64,000 bases of DNA from DASRDB01 sp035652815 (GCA_035652815.1 DASRDB010000003.1:434001-498000), one strand, 5' to 3'. Counted from the stretch's first letter, positions 36,862 through 45,231 are shown. A program made the numbers and translations. The notes: generated by a model from the sequence alone, not told the origin.

Positions 36862-37812
36862 ATGAAGGTTTTGCTAACCGGCGCTTTTGGCAACATAGGG
36901 CGCAGTACGCTTGACGAGTTACTGCGCCAGGGACACACGGTGCGCTGCTTTGTCTCGCGGCGCAAATCCCACGAGCGAACGGCCCGGCGTTACGAGGGCA
37001 AAATAGAACTTATTCAGGGCGATATCCGGCAGTCAGCAGATCTGACGAAAGCGGTACAGGATCAGGAAGTCATTGTTCATCTCGCCTATATGATCCCCCC
37101 GCCAAGCGAGGATAACCCCTTACTGGCTCATTCCATCAATATCGATGGCACGCGCAACCTCCTGCGGGCCGCGAGAAAGCTGCCCAATCCGCCCAAATTT
37201 TTCTTCGCCTCCAGCTTCGATGTCTTTGGCTATACGCAGGACGAGCCACCCCCGCGCAAAGTATGCGACCCGGTGCAGGCGACCGACCACTACTCGACCC
37301 ACAAAATTGCCTGTGAGGAGATGGTGAAAACATCGGGTCTGGAATGGGCCATCTTCCGCTTCGCCGACGTTCCCCCACTCGCCCTGCGCAGCCCGCACCC
37401 CATCATGTTCCGCATTCCGCTCGACAACCGCTTCGAGGTTATCCACACTTACGACGCGGGATTAGCGATCACCAACGGCATCAGTTCAAACGATATCTGG
37501 GGGCGCGTCCTGCTCATCGGCGGCGGCTCCGGTTGCCAGATACGCTACCGCGACTATCTCGGGCGCATGCTGGAGTTAATGGGCATCGGCATGCTCCCAG
37601 AAGAGGCCTTCGGCCACGAACCGTATTGCACAGACTGGCTGGATACCGAAGAAAGCCAGCGCCTGCTCCACTACCAGCGCTACTCCTTCGACGATATCAT
37701 GAAACACCTGAAACAGTCCGTAGGCTATCAGCGCATACTCACTTCGCTGGTTGGCCCCCTTGCCCGCAAGTGGCTCCTGCGCATGTCACCCTACTATAAA
37801 AAGAGGCGCTGA
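36862..37812 (+). CDS. NAD-dependent epimerase/dehydratase (extended SDR)
   Basis: A 316-residue extended short-chain dehydrogenase. Nucleotide-binding GAFGNIGRSTLDELL, an acid near GDIRQSADL, catalytic YSTHKIACEE (Y-x3-K) with a Ser/Thr-rich FFASSFDVFG strand before it. AAGGAG is 8 bases upstream of ATG 36862. It follows the GT-C gene by 30 bases and may belong to the same sugar-processing operon; the substrate is unknown. Confidence 0.88.
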   Translation: MKVLLTGAFGNIGRSTLDELLRQGHTVRCFVSRRKSHERTARRYEGKIELIQGDIRQSADLTKAVQDQEVIVHLAYMIPPPSEDNPLLAHSINIDGTRNLLRAARKLPNPPKFFFASSFDVFGYTQDEPPPRKVCDPVQATDHYSTHKIACEEMVKTSGLEWAIFRFADVPPLALRSPHPIMFRIPLDNRFEVIHTYDAGLAITNGISSNDIWGRVLLIGGGSGCQIRYRDYLGRMLELMGIGMLPEEAFGHEPYCTDWLDTEESQRLLHYQRYSFDDIMKHLKQSVGYQRILTSLVGPLARKWLLRMSPYYKKRR

Positions 37813-37815
37813 GTT

Positions 37816-38448
37816 CTACCTTTTGCGGCGGCTCGCCCCGCGCACAGCCCACAATGCGAAGGCGGCTGCCGTCATCGCGCCAAACAAGACCTTTTTGCCT
37901 GTGGAAAGGGAGCGCGCCACCAGCGAAACGTAGATCACAAGCGTCTGGAAAGCGGTCTTGTAATCAAGCGTGCTGAACAGCGCGTCGGCCAGCCCAAAGG
38001 GGATCAGCGAGGGCAACAGACCTCGCGCATACTCGATCATCCACACGTGATCGGGGTAGTGCATACCCGCGCTCTGCCCCTTACCCACAAAGATATGGTC
38101 GCCCGGCGTGTAGACATCGCGAGTAAACTGGCCTTCTGTGTAGTACCACGCCTCGCCATCGAGGACTGTGTCGTAGAATTCCGCGAGATGGCGACCCGTA
38201 TGCCCCTCGCTCCCAATAGGTGTACCCCAGATCATAATATATTCGCTCGTTGAGGCATAGATCAGCTTCATCTGCAACATCACACCGCCTGCGTTATTGA
38301 AAATCCAGGGCTTCGAGTCATCTATCTGTCCAGGATAGCGCTCTGACAGTTCGGCTATAATGTCCGAAAACATCTGCTCAAGCGGCTTGCCAAGATGCTT
38401 GCGGCTGATTTCATGAATGACCTGTGAATCAAAGACATAATTTGCCAT
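37816..38448 (-). CDS. Sigma-1 receptor / ERG2 sterol-isomerase family protein
   Basis: A 210-residue protein strikingly like eukaryotic ERG2 (C-8 sterol isomerase) and the sigma-1 receptor. Conserved blocks: YVFDSQVIHEI, ELSERYPGQI, WIFNNAGGVMLQM, SEYIMIWGTPIGSEGHTGRH, EFYDTV, WMIEYARGLLPS and FGLADALFSTLDY. The two ligand/catalytic acids map to Asp93 (EFYDTV) and Glu139 (MIEYARG), equivalent to sigma-1 Asp126 and Glu172. The N-terminal anchor of the eukaryotic proteins is absent; instead residues about 187-203 form a C-terminal helix ending RGASRRKR. ATG 38448 is chosen because AGGAGG lies 9 bases upstream. It is last in an operon after a Ddn-like gene, 28 bases away. The bacterial substrate is unknown. 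Confidence 0.88.
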   Translation of the reverse strand: MANYVFDSQVIHEISRKHLGKPLEQMFSDIIAELSERYPGQIDDSKPWIFNNAGGVMLQMKLIYASTSEYIMIWGTPIGSEGHTGRHLAEFYDTVLDGEAWYYTEGQFTRDVYTPGDHIFVGKGQSAGMHYPDHVWMIEYARGLLPSLIPFGLADALFSTLDYKTAFQTLVIYVSLVARSLSTGKKVLFGAMTAAAFALWAVRGASRRKR

Positions 38449-38476
38449 GCGAAATATACCTCCTGAATGGAACACT

Positions 38477-38917
38477 TTACTCTTTGGAAATGGATTTCAA
38501 GAGAACTACGGGAAGAACGCGCGTAGTTCTCTTCTGGTAGTCGGCATATTGAGGGCGAACAGCGATCAACTTTTGCCAGAGCCGTTCTCGCTCCTCGGGG
38601 CCTGCCGTCTCCGCGATAACTTCCTGCTGCCTGCGCCCATACTGAATACTCGCTCTCGGATTGGCCTGCAAGTTCAGATACCAGGCCGGATGCTGATCGG
38701 AACCATTGTTTGAGGCGCAGACAACAAAGTTTTCCCCATCACGGACATACAATAACGTATGAGTACGTGGCTTGCCGCTCTTGCGTCCGGTGGTGGTAAG
38801 CAGCAGCATCGAATAATTGAGCTGCTTTTCACCTATGCGTCCGCCGCTAATCCGGTAGACCCACTGCGTCACTTTATCGGCGGCCAGCATCACTGCATTG
38901 GAAACGTGCCAGCTCAT
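38477..38917 (-). CDS. Ddn-like deazaflavin (F420)-dependent nitroreductase-family protein
   Basis: A 146-residue protein of the Ddn/FDOR-type split beta-barrel family. Seen: LLLTTTGRKSGKPRTHTLLYVRDGENFVVCASNNGSDQHPAWYLNL, read here as TTTGRKSGKPR, then VCASNNGSDQHPAWYLNL, the F420-phosphate binding signature. Family members reduce quinones, nitroimidazoles or other small molecules with F420H2. GGGGG precedes ATG 38917. It lies in an operon after the PhoD gene (20-base gap) and before the sigma-1/ERG2-like gene. Confidence 0.9.
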   Translation of the reverse strand: MSWHVSNAVMLAADKVTQWVYRISGGRIGEKQLNYSMLLLTTTGRKSGKPRTHTLLYVRDGENFVVCASNNGSDQHPAWYLNLQANPRASIQYGRRQQEVIAETAGPEERERLWQKLIAVRPQYADYQKRTTRVLPVVLLKSISKE

Positions 38918-38937
38918 AGCACCAACCCCCTTTTTGC

Positions 38938-40584
38938 TTATGGTACAACAGAAGTTGCAACCTCTTCCAATTCCCCATCCTTGCTGCCGAGGTACATCTG
39001 GCGGATGATATGCTTTCCTTGCGCATCGTCTTTCGGCCAGAACGTCACCATTGCCACAACATTCTGAAAGAGCATATCACGCGGCACTCTTTTCTCGGTC
39101 TTCACCTCTCTTAACGGAAGTATAGAACTGGACAGCCCACCATAGATAGCTCGTTTCACGTAAGACTGCCAGACAATCAGGCGCTTATCTCGCCTGCCCA
39201 GCGCATTTCTGAACGGGCTGGCGACCAACTGGTACAACCTTGCTCGTTTTCTCGAGGGAAAGGAACGAGCGACCATCGCGTAGGAAAAATGCACATCGCC
39301 CGATAGTATCACCAGGTCGCGCTGGCGTTGCTTAAAAAGATGCACCAGTTCGCGCCATGTAGCATTAAACACAGGCCAGTGATCGAAGCTCATACCAAGC
39401 GCCAGCTTCTGTTGCCTGGCCGCCAGCATCTTTCCCAGGCGGCGCAAAGGCGCAATTGCGGCATGCTGAAAAGGGCGCGCACCCGCCACATATTCCGCGA
39501 GGCCGATTACCGGCGGCAGAAGCGCGGGAACCGATGAAACCAGCACAGTAGTCTCATCCGCATGTGCCTGCATCCAGGCAGTGAGCTGTTCCATCTGCTC
39601 CTGGCTCAGAATGCGACTGGCGTTACTTGTAGGATCACTGCCATTCAGAATTGCGGGCCGATCCGCGCGCGCATCCATTATAAAAAGTGGTGGCGACGTT
39701 GAAATCTCGTAATGCCAGCGAATAGAGGTCTCCTCATATACCGATTTGCGCACCTGCTCGCGCAGCGCCTCCAGCATATCCTCACCGCTCTGCTCTCCTT
39801 GCCGCATCAAATTCAGCAAAACATGCTCATCCGCGCTTTGCAAGCCGATATTGCCCCAGCCCTGATAGACCCAGTACGCTACCAATCCATCTACCAGCGT
39901 CTGCTCAATGCCATGCGCTAAAGCACGCGCCCGCCATGCAGGCCAGAGATTCCAGGCATTGGTAATTTCGTGGTCGTCGAAAATCATGTAGGTGGGCAAT
40001 GCAGCAAACACCTGCCGTATGCCATCGTCTGATGTCCAGGTTTCCGTGTAGATGCGCGCAAAATCCTCGAATGATTGCACCCTGGCAAAACGACCTTTCC
40101 CCGGCTTTTCGACGTATTCATCGGCATAAATCTGGTCGCCAATCATCAACAGGAAACGCGGCCACAGCGACTCACGCTCATCCTGATGGTGTAACAACCA
40201 GGAGCCGAACGCGCTCAAGGCATCCGGCTGCATGTCGCTCAGCTTACGACAGGAGCCATACGCCAGGCGGAGAGGATTTTTCGCATCGGGTACATCAAGC
40301 GTGCGAAAACATTGGAGCAGTTCACTTTCCCTGCCCGGAGATGATGCGCTATTCCGCAGCGTATAGTTGTACCATGTAGCGGGTTGCAGGCCACTTACTC
40401 GCGACAGGGCAAAGTATCTTCCACCGACATTAACGGTGCGCGTGCAGGTTGAGCAGGCTTCTTGTTGCGAGTTGATAGGGGTGACAATCAATACCACTTC
40501 ACAAGGCTGGCTCCATTCGCTCCAGATAGCGACCGCGTCTGGATGAATAGAGCGCACAAGCGGGCCAATACGTACCTCGCTCAT
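38938..40584 (-). CDS. PhoD-like metallophosphatase
   Basis: A 548-residue PhoD-family (alkaline phosphatase D) protein. The N-terminal fibronectin-like domain (IGPLVRSIHPDAVAIWSEW, LQPATWYNYTL) is followed by the phosphatase core: GSCRKLSDM, LMIGDQIYADEYVEKP, TYMIFDDHEITNAWNLW, FIMDARADRPA and VILSGDVHFSY. No signal peptide is visible, whereas classical PhoD is Tat-exported, so it may act in the cytoplasm on another phosphoester or diester. GGAGAGG is upstream of ATG 40584. It is the first gene of the operon with the Ddn-like and ERG2-like genes. Confidence 0.9.
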   Translation of the reverse strand: MSEVRIGPLVRSIHPDAVAIWSEWSQPCEVVLIVTPINSQQEACSTCTRTVNVGGRYFALSRVSGLQPATWYNYTLRNSASSPGRESELLQCFRTLDVPDAKNPLRLAYGSCRKLSDMQPDALSAFGSWLLHHQDERESLWPRFLLMIGDQIYADEYVEKPGKGRFARVQSFEDFARIYTETWTSDDGIRQVFAALPTYMIFDDHEITNAWNLWPAWRARALAHGIEQTLVDGLVAYWVYQGWGNIGLQSADEHVLLNLMRQGEQSGEDMLEALREQVRKSVYEETSIRWHYEISTSPPLFIMDARADRPAILNGSDPTSNASRILSQEQMEQLTAWMQAHADETTVLVSSVPALLPPVIGLAEYVAGARPFQHAAIAPLRRLGKMLAARQQKLALGMSFDHWPVFNATWRELVHLFKQRQRDLVILSGDVHFSYAMVARSFPSRKRARLYQLVASPFRNALGRRDKRLIVWQSYVKRAIYGGLSSSILPLREVKTEKRVPRDMLFQNVVAMVTFWPKDDAQGKHIIRQMYLGSKDGELEEVATSVVP

Positions 40585-40811
40585 TTCTACTTTTATATCC
40601 TCTCCCTGGATTTGCTCTATGGTAAGCTTCTCTCACGAAAAGCTTCACCTTAATCTTATCATGAGCCTGCATAGAAATGGCGCTGGTGCGAAGAGAAATA
40701 TCTGCACCTCTTGACAGGGTGGTAAGAACCCTGATATCTTCTCGGAACGAGGGTTTTAGCTGAGCAGTAAGATGGAAAATGGGCAAAAGTTCGAAGCAAA
40801 AGGTCTAGCGA

Positions 40812-40986
40812 CCTCTTCGTCATGAACTTTTACAAAGAAAGGGGTCTCTCCAGGCATGTCATCCTGAGCGCAGCGAAGGATCTGCGATGGTGGCACACGA
40901 TTCGTTCGGCAAGCAGATCCTTCGCTGCGCTCAGGATGACAGGGGCCAGTATCCCCGGTATGTTGTAAAAGTTCATGACGAAGAGG
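40812..40986. repeat. Family C inverted repeat with extra outer stem
   Basis: Inner perfect arms at 40857-40885 and 40913-40941, and outer perfect arms of 23 bases at 40812-40834 and 40964-40986 (CCTCTTCGTCATGAAC and complement). The whole could form one long imperfect hairpin. It ends 31 bases before the methyltransferase start. The remainder of the 432-base gap shows no gene. Confidence 0.9.
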
Positions 40987-41016
40987 GAACAATAAGAAAA
41001 AGAGGGAGGAAAAAGC

Positions 41017-41808
41017 ATGCGTGATTCAAGCGAAGTTTGGACGGGCAAAGCCAGCAGCTATGATCGGACGCGCCCGACGCCCCCACCGGTTTTGCTCGAT
41101 CTACTGACGCAGTTGATTGACACACCACATCCCGCCCTGGTGGTGGATGTGGGCAGCGGAACCGGACTATCCACCGCATGCTGGGGAGAGCGGGCCGAGC
41201 GGGTGATTGGGATCGACCCCAATGCCGACATGCGTCAAGAGGCAACCCGCAAACTCGCGGGCCATCCCTACGCTGCACATATCGAATATCGAGAGGGGCT
41301 TGCTCATCAGACTGGCCTGCCTGATGAATGTGCGGATATCGTCACGGCTGCCCAATCGTTTCACTGGATGGAGCCAACGTCTACTCTGGCCGAGATCGCC
41401 CGGATTCTCCGACCTGGAGGACTCTTTGTGGCGTATGACTATGATTGGCCCCCGGCCATTCATTGGGAGCTTGATCGGCTCTCTCTGGAGGTTGGTAGAC
41501 GCTCTCTAGAGATCATCCAGGAGCGCGGGCTGGCTCGCACCCTCACTATCTGGCCGCAGAACAAATCTCTCATTCCCCTGCGCGAGAGCGGCCATTTCCG
41601 CTTCACCCGCGAGGTATTGCTTCATTCTATCGAGCAGGGAGATGCTGCGCGTTTTCTTGCGATGATGCAGAGCAGTGCGTTCAGCCAGTTCCAGTTCACC
41701 GAACAAGAGGTCGGTTTTGATCGCCTCAGACAGGCCGCACTTCAACATATCGGTTCCCAACCCATCCCCTGGTACGTGAGTTACCGCGTCCGCATCGGGA
41801 TCAAGTGA
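41017..41808 (+). CDS. Class I SAM-dependent methyltransferase
   Basis: A 263-residue methyltransferase with motif I VVDVGSGTGLSTACW, acidic GIDPNADMRQEA, ADIVTAAQSFHWM and the post-motif RILRPGGLFVAYDYD. This resembles the UbiE/type 11 trans-aconitate methyltransferase-like group. GGGAGGA lies about 8 bases upstream of ATG 41017. It is a single gene between a family C repeat and a strong terminator; the substrate is unknown. Confidence 0.88.
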   Translation: MRDSSEVWTGKASSYDRTRPTPPPVLLDLLTQLIDTPHPALVVDVGSGTGLSTACWGERAERVIGIDPNADMRQEATRKLAGHPYAAHIEYREGLAHQTGLPDECADIVTAAQSFHWMEPTSTLAEIARILRPGGLFVAYDYDWPPAIHWELDRLSLEVGRRSLEIIQERGLARTLTIWPQNKSLIPLRESGHFRFTREVLLHSIEQGDAARFLAMMQSSAFSQFQFTEQEVGFDRLRQAALQHIGSQPIPWYVSYRVRIGIK

Positions 41809-41827
41809 GCGCGGGGAAGTTGAAGAC

Positions 41828-41876
41828 ATAAAGAAGAGGGAAGGCATCCGCGAAGAATGCCTTCCCTCTTCTTTAT
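41828..41876. terminator. Bidirectional terminator
   Basis: Perfect 20-base arms (41828-41847, 41857-41876; ATAAAGAAGAGGGAAGGCAT and complement) with A- and T-rich ends, between the convergent methyltransferase and secreted-protein genes. Confidence 0.85.
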
Positions 41877-41889
41877 CAATAATAATAGT

Positions 41890-42792
41890 CTATGGCCCTG
41901 AGATAACGCAGCCGCTCTGCGCGTTGTCCCATTCCTCCTGCACAAGGTAGGGATCGTTGTTCCAGGTCACATCGGAGCCATCGCTGGCCGTTGTGCCAAA
42001 GGTGAAGTTGCACTTGTCTCCAATTTCCTGACCTGTCGAGTCAGTCCAGGCGTTCAGAAGCGGATCGGTGGCCGCTTCCATCTGCTCATGTGAGGAGACG
42101 TTGATTGCAGCATCCGCATCGTCGTTGTTGGGATGAGAGGGAATATCGCAGCCCTGCACTCCACCTACATAAGGAATGACGGCGTAGACGGTATCGGTGC
42201 CAAAGACGTTGTGATAGCCGCAGAAAGTTGTGAAGCTGCACTCCGAGCCGCTACATACCGTCTCGTTTTGAGCCGTGTACACAAAGAACACATTGTCAAC
42301 CGCCGATGTCCAGTTGTTCGCCTGCTGCGCGTTTGTCACCTCGTTCTGGATGTCGCTGTCTTGCAGTGTGGTGGATGGATAAGCCGAGGTATCCACCCAC
42401 GAGCCAGCCAGAACGGCATCCTTTGGCGCAGCGCCGCTCGAATCTGTGTACTGCGAATTGTTGGCATACAGGCCGCTGCTCCCGACATCCTTAAAATAGC
42501 GCAGGATCAGGCTGTTGTAGTTGGCGCTCACCGTTGAGCCGGTCGGCTCCCAGAAGATTACATACACTTGCGCCGTTCCAGCCATCACCGGGCCGCCGCC
42601 ATACGCCAGGTTGTCGCCGGTAGCAGCGAAATGATAGCCCTGCGGACGAAAGAAATGAATTCTGCTGGCCTGCGCGTTGTGATGACGAGTAGTGTTGCTC
42701 ATAGCGCGTGTACCGACGGGATGGAACATCACTACAACAAACGTGCCAGCGATCAGGGGAATTACCAGGAAAGGGGCGAGTTTCTTCTTCAA
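41890..42792 (-). CDS. Secreted EXORDIUM/phosphate-induced-like protein (paralogue)
   Basis: A 300-residue secreted protein with a Sec signal (MKKKLAPFLVIPLIAG, hydrophobic stretch). It shares with the 5636 gene the blocks YGGGPVMAGTAQVYVIFWEPTG, SHEQMEAATDPLLNAW, EIGDKC and QEEWDNAQSGCVISGP, and the same six or so cysteines in the second half. The conserved His-Glu and TDP residues suggest a metal or carbohydrate site, but activity is unknown. It is divergent from the marR operon. Confidence 0.68.
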   Translation of the reverse strand: MKKKLAPFLVIPLIAGTFVVVMFHPVGTRAMSNTTRHHNAQASRIHFFRPQGYHFAATGDNLAYGGGPVMAGTAQVYVIFWEPTGSTVSANYNSLILRYFKDVGSSGLYANNSQYTDSSGAAPKDAVLAGSWVDTSAYPSTTLQDSDIQNEVTNAQQANNWTSAVDNVFFVYTAQNETVCSGSECSFTTFCGYHNVFGTDTVYAVIPYVGGVQGCDIPSHPNNDDADAAINVSSHEQMEAATDPLLNAWTDSTGQEIGDKCNFTFGTTASDGSDVTWNNDPYLVQEEWDNAQSGCVISGP

Positions 42793-42897
42793 ATGAAGGA
42801 CCTCTTTCTAGCCTGAAATAGTTGACAGGCAATATTTTACCTACCAATCAGAAAAAACGTAGGTCACGATATTTTTGTAGGTTACTTTCCTTTTTCC

Positions 42898-42934
42898 TTG
42901 ACAAAATAGATTGATAGTCAATATAATTGATAGT
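42898..42934 (+). promoter_or_regulatory. Sigma-70-type promoter with MarR-type operator
   Basis: TTGACA (42898-42903) and TATAAT (42922-42927) with an 18-base spacer, 32 bases upstream of marR. ATTGATAGT occurs at 42910 and again at 42926, and TTGA-TAG-TCAA is a dyad inside the promoter, as expected for autorepression by the MarR protein encoded next. Confidence 0.75.
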
Positions 42935-42958
42935 AAATAAACGTGATGGAGAGAAACT

Positions 42959-43408
42959 ATGGAAGAGCGCTTGATTGATGAACTGCTCAACCTGTATCAC
43001 CTGATTCGCCGTACTTCGCACCCGGTGAAGCAAGGCGAGATCACACAGGAGCAGTACTGGCTGATGCGCAAATTGCACCATTCAGGAGCGCAAAGTATCA
43101 GTGTTCTGGCTGATGCGCTCGGCATTACCAGCAGCTCTGCCACGACTGCCTGCAAGCGTCTGGAAAAAATGGGCCTGGTAGTTCGCGAACGCCAGACCAA
43201 TGACGAGCGCATGGTGCATGTGAGCCTGACTGATGCCGGGCGCGAGCGCATCGCAGAGTGGCAGCAACAGAGACGCGAATTGCTGGCCCACCTGATCGAA
43301 CCACTGAATGCACAAGAAAAAGTAGAGTTGCAACGCATCCTCGAGCATATGCTGCAAGCAGCCGAGGATACAGCATTGAAAGAGAGGGGACATGCAAAAG
43401 TCCATTGA
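42959..43408 (+). CDS. MarR-family transcriptional regulator
   Basis: A 149-residue winged-helix regulator. Helix-turn-helix residues SISVLADALGITSSSATTACKRLEKMGLV, seen here as ISVLADALGI followed by SSSATTACKRLEKMGL, and the wing RERQTNDERMVHVSLTD with the conserved Asp-Arg pattern. It overlaps the following ABC ATPase gene by 17 bases, so it almost certainly controls the exporter operon, probably through the dyad in the promoter upstream. Confidence 0.93.
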   Translation: MEERLIDELLNLYHLIRRTSHPVKQGEITQEQYWLMRKLHHSGAQSISVLADALGITSSSATTACKRLEKMGLVVRERQTNDERMVHVSLTDAGRERIAEWQQQRRELLAHLIEPLNAQEKVELQRILEHMLQAAEDTALKERGHAKVH

Positions 43409-44192
43409 AGTATATGACCTGGTGAAACGCTTTGGCGAGCATGCGGCGGTTGATTCTATCTCCTTTACGGTACAGGAAGGAGAAATCTTTGGCCTGCTCG
43501 GCCCCAATGGCGCGGGAAAAAGCACAACCATCAAGATGTTGACCACGTTGCTGCCGCCTACTTCGGGCAGGGCGCTGGTCGCCGGTTACGATGTCGCCAA
43601 ACAGCCCACCGCTGTTCGTCGCCTCATCGGCTATGTGCCGCAGGCCATTTCAGCCGATGGCAACCTGACCGGTTACGAGAACCTGATGGTCTTTGCCCGC
43701 CTGTACGATGTACCACGCAGCGAACAAAATAAGCGCGTCCGCGATGCACTCGCCTTTATGGGTCTGCAAGAGGCCGGAGATCGGTTGGTACGCACCTACT
43801 CGGGCGGTATGATTCGCCGCCTGGAAGTAGCGCAGGCCGTCTTGCACCGTCCGTCCGTCCTTTTCCTGGACGAGCCAACCGTCGGTCTCGACCCTGTAGC
43901 CCGCAAAACGGTCTGGGAGCATCTCAGCCAGCTACGCGAGCGTTTCAACATGACCATGCTAATTACTACTCATTATATGGAAGAGGCTGATAGCCTTTGC
44001 CAGCGTGTCGCCATCATGCATCTGGGCAAAATCATGGCGCTCGACACGCCTGCCCAACTGAAGGCAAACGTTGGCGGGCCAGAAACCAGCCTGGATGATG
44101 TCTTCACCTATTATACCGGCAATACACTGGAAACAGGAGGAACCTACCGTGACACAGCACGTACCCGCCGCGCCGCAAGACGTCTCGGCTAA
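43392..44192 (+). CDS. ABC transporter ATPase (DrrA/multidrug-type)
   Basis: A 266-residue ATPase: Walker A GLLGPNGAGKSTTIK, Q-loop PQAI, signature YSGGMIRRLEVAQ, Walker B VLFLDEPTVGLDP and the H-loop LITTHYMEEA. The C-terminal DDVFTYYTGN is typical of daunorubicin-resistance ATPases. It pairs with the ABC-2 permease whose start lies inside its 3' end. It is the second gene of the marR operon. Confidence 0.93.
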   Translation: MQKSIEVYDLVKRFGEHAAVDSISFTVQEGEIFGLLGPNGAGKSTTIKMLTTLLPPTSGRALVAGYDVAKQPTAVRRLIGYVPQAISADGNLTGYENLMVFARLYDVPRSEQNKRVRDALAFMGLQEAGDRLVRTYSGGMIRRLEVAQAVLHRPSVLFLDEPTVGLDPVARKTVWEHLSQLRERFNMTMLITTHYMEEADSLCQRVAIMHLGKIMALDTPAQLKANVGGPETSLDDVFTYYTGNTLETGGTYRDTARTRRAARRLG

Positions 44193-45003
44193 CACTTCAG
44201 CAATCAGCGCGGCATCGCACCGCTCGTCACTGCTGAGTTACCTGACCAAAACGGCCACCATTATCTGGCTAGAGATACGAAAAATTCGACATGACCCGAC
44301 AGACCTGATAACGCGCGCGGTGCAGCCCACCCTCTGGCTGCTTATCTTCGGCGAGGTCTTCACGCGGGTGCGGGCCATTCCAACCGGAAACACCAGCTAC
44401 CTGGATTTCATGGCTCCCGGCATCCTGGCGCAGAGCGTGCTGTTCATCGCCATCTTCTCCGGTATTGCCATCATCTGGGAGCGCGATCTGGGCATCATTC
44501 ACAAGTTCCTGGCCAGCCCCACGCCGCGTTCCGCCCTGGTGCTGGGCAAGGCGCTCTCAGCCGGAGTGCGCGGTCTCTCGCAGGCCATCATCATCTACGT
44601 GCTGGCCCTCCTGCTCGGCGTGCGCATGAACTGGAATCCGCTGGCCTTGCTGGGAGTGATTGTCATCGTCATCCTGGGCGCGGCTTCGTTCTCAACTTTC
44701 TCACTGATTATCGCCTGCCTGGTGAGAACGCGCGAGCGTTTCATGGGTATCGGCCAGTTGATGACTATGCCCCTCTTCTTCGCCAGCAACGCGATCTATC
44801 CAGTCGCCATCATGCCCGCCTGGCTACAGGTCATCGCTCGCTGTAACCCGCTAAGCTACGAAGTAGATGCCCTGCGCAGCATGATGCTCGCCACAGGCAC
44901 CATGAACACCACCGGCCTGCTTATCGACTTCGTCGTGATGCTGGTTGTCACAGCAGTCCTCGTAATAATCGGGGCGCGGCTCTATCCGCGTGTGGCCCAA
45001 TAA
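44149..45003 (+). CDS. ABC-2 type permease (DrrB-like)
   Basis: A 284-residue permease with six hydrophobic segments (for example FMAPGILAQSVLFIAIFSG, NPLALLGVIVIVILGAAS, a final LLIDFVVMLVVTAVLVI) and the ABC-2 block RERFMGIGQLMTMPLFFASNAIYPVA, here noted as MGIGQLMTMPLFFASNAIYP. GTG 44149 is chosen because AGGAGG stands 8 bases upstream; it overlaps the ATPase by 44 bases. A clear terminator follows. It is likely a drug or lipid exporter. Confidence 0.88.
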   Translation: MTQHVPAAPQDVSANTSAISAASHRSSLLSYLTKTATIIWLEIRKIRHDPTDLITRAVQPTLWLLIFGEVFTRVRAIPTGNTSYLDFMAPGILAQSVLFIAIFSGIAIIWERDLGIIHKFLASPTPRSALVLGKALSAGVRGLSQAIIIYVLALLLGVRMNWNPLALLGVIVIVILGAASFSTFSLIIACLVRTRERFMGIGQLMTMPLFFASNAIYPVAIMPAWLQVIARCNPLSYEVDALRSMMLATGTMNTTGLLIDFVVMLVVTAVLVIIGARLYPRVAQ

Positions 45004-45021
45004 CCCGCTACACGAATCGGG

Positions 45022-45056
45022 AAAGGCCAGTTCCTGAATGAAGAACTGGCCTTTGC
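45022..45056 (+). terminator. Terminator-like hairpin after marR-ABC operon
   Basis: Twelve-base arms AAAGGCCAGTTC / GAACTGGCCTTT, 18 bases after the permease stop. Confidence 0.75.
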
Positions 45057-45231
45057 ATTACCTCCGTCCTAAGCAATAATACGGAGAAAGCGTGCTTTCC
45101 TATTCAATTTTGAGATAACGCGCTATAATACATTCCGTTAAGCCCCTACATCACAAAGAAGACCATATCTAGATATGTTCTGACCCTATTTCCTGATCCT
45201 GGGGTTATGTCACCGGAGGAATCTGCGTATA

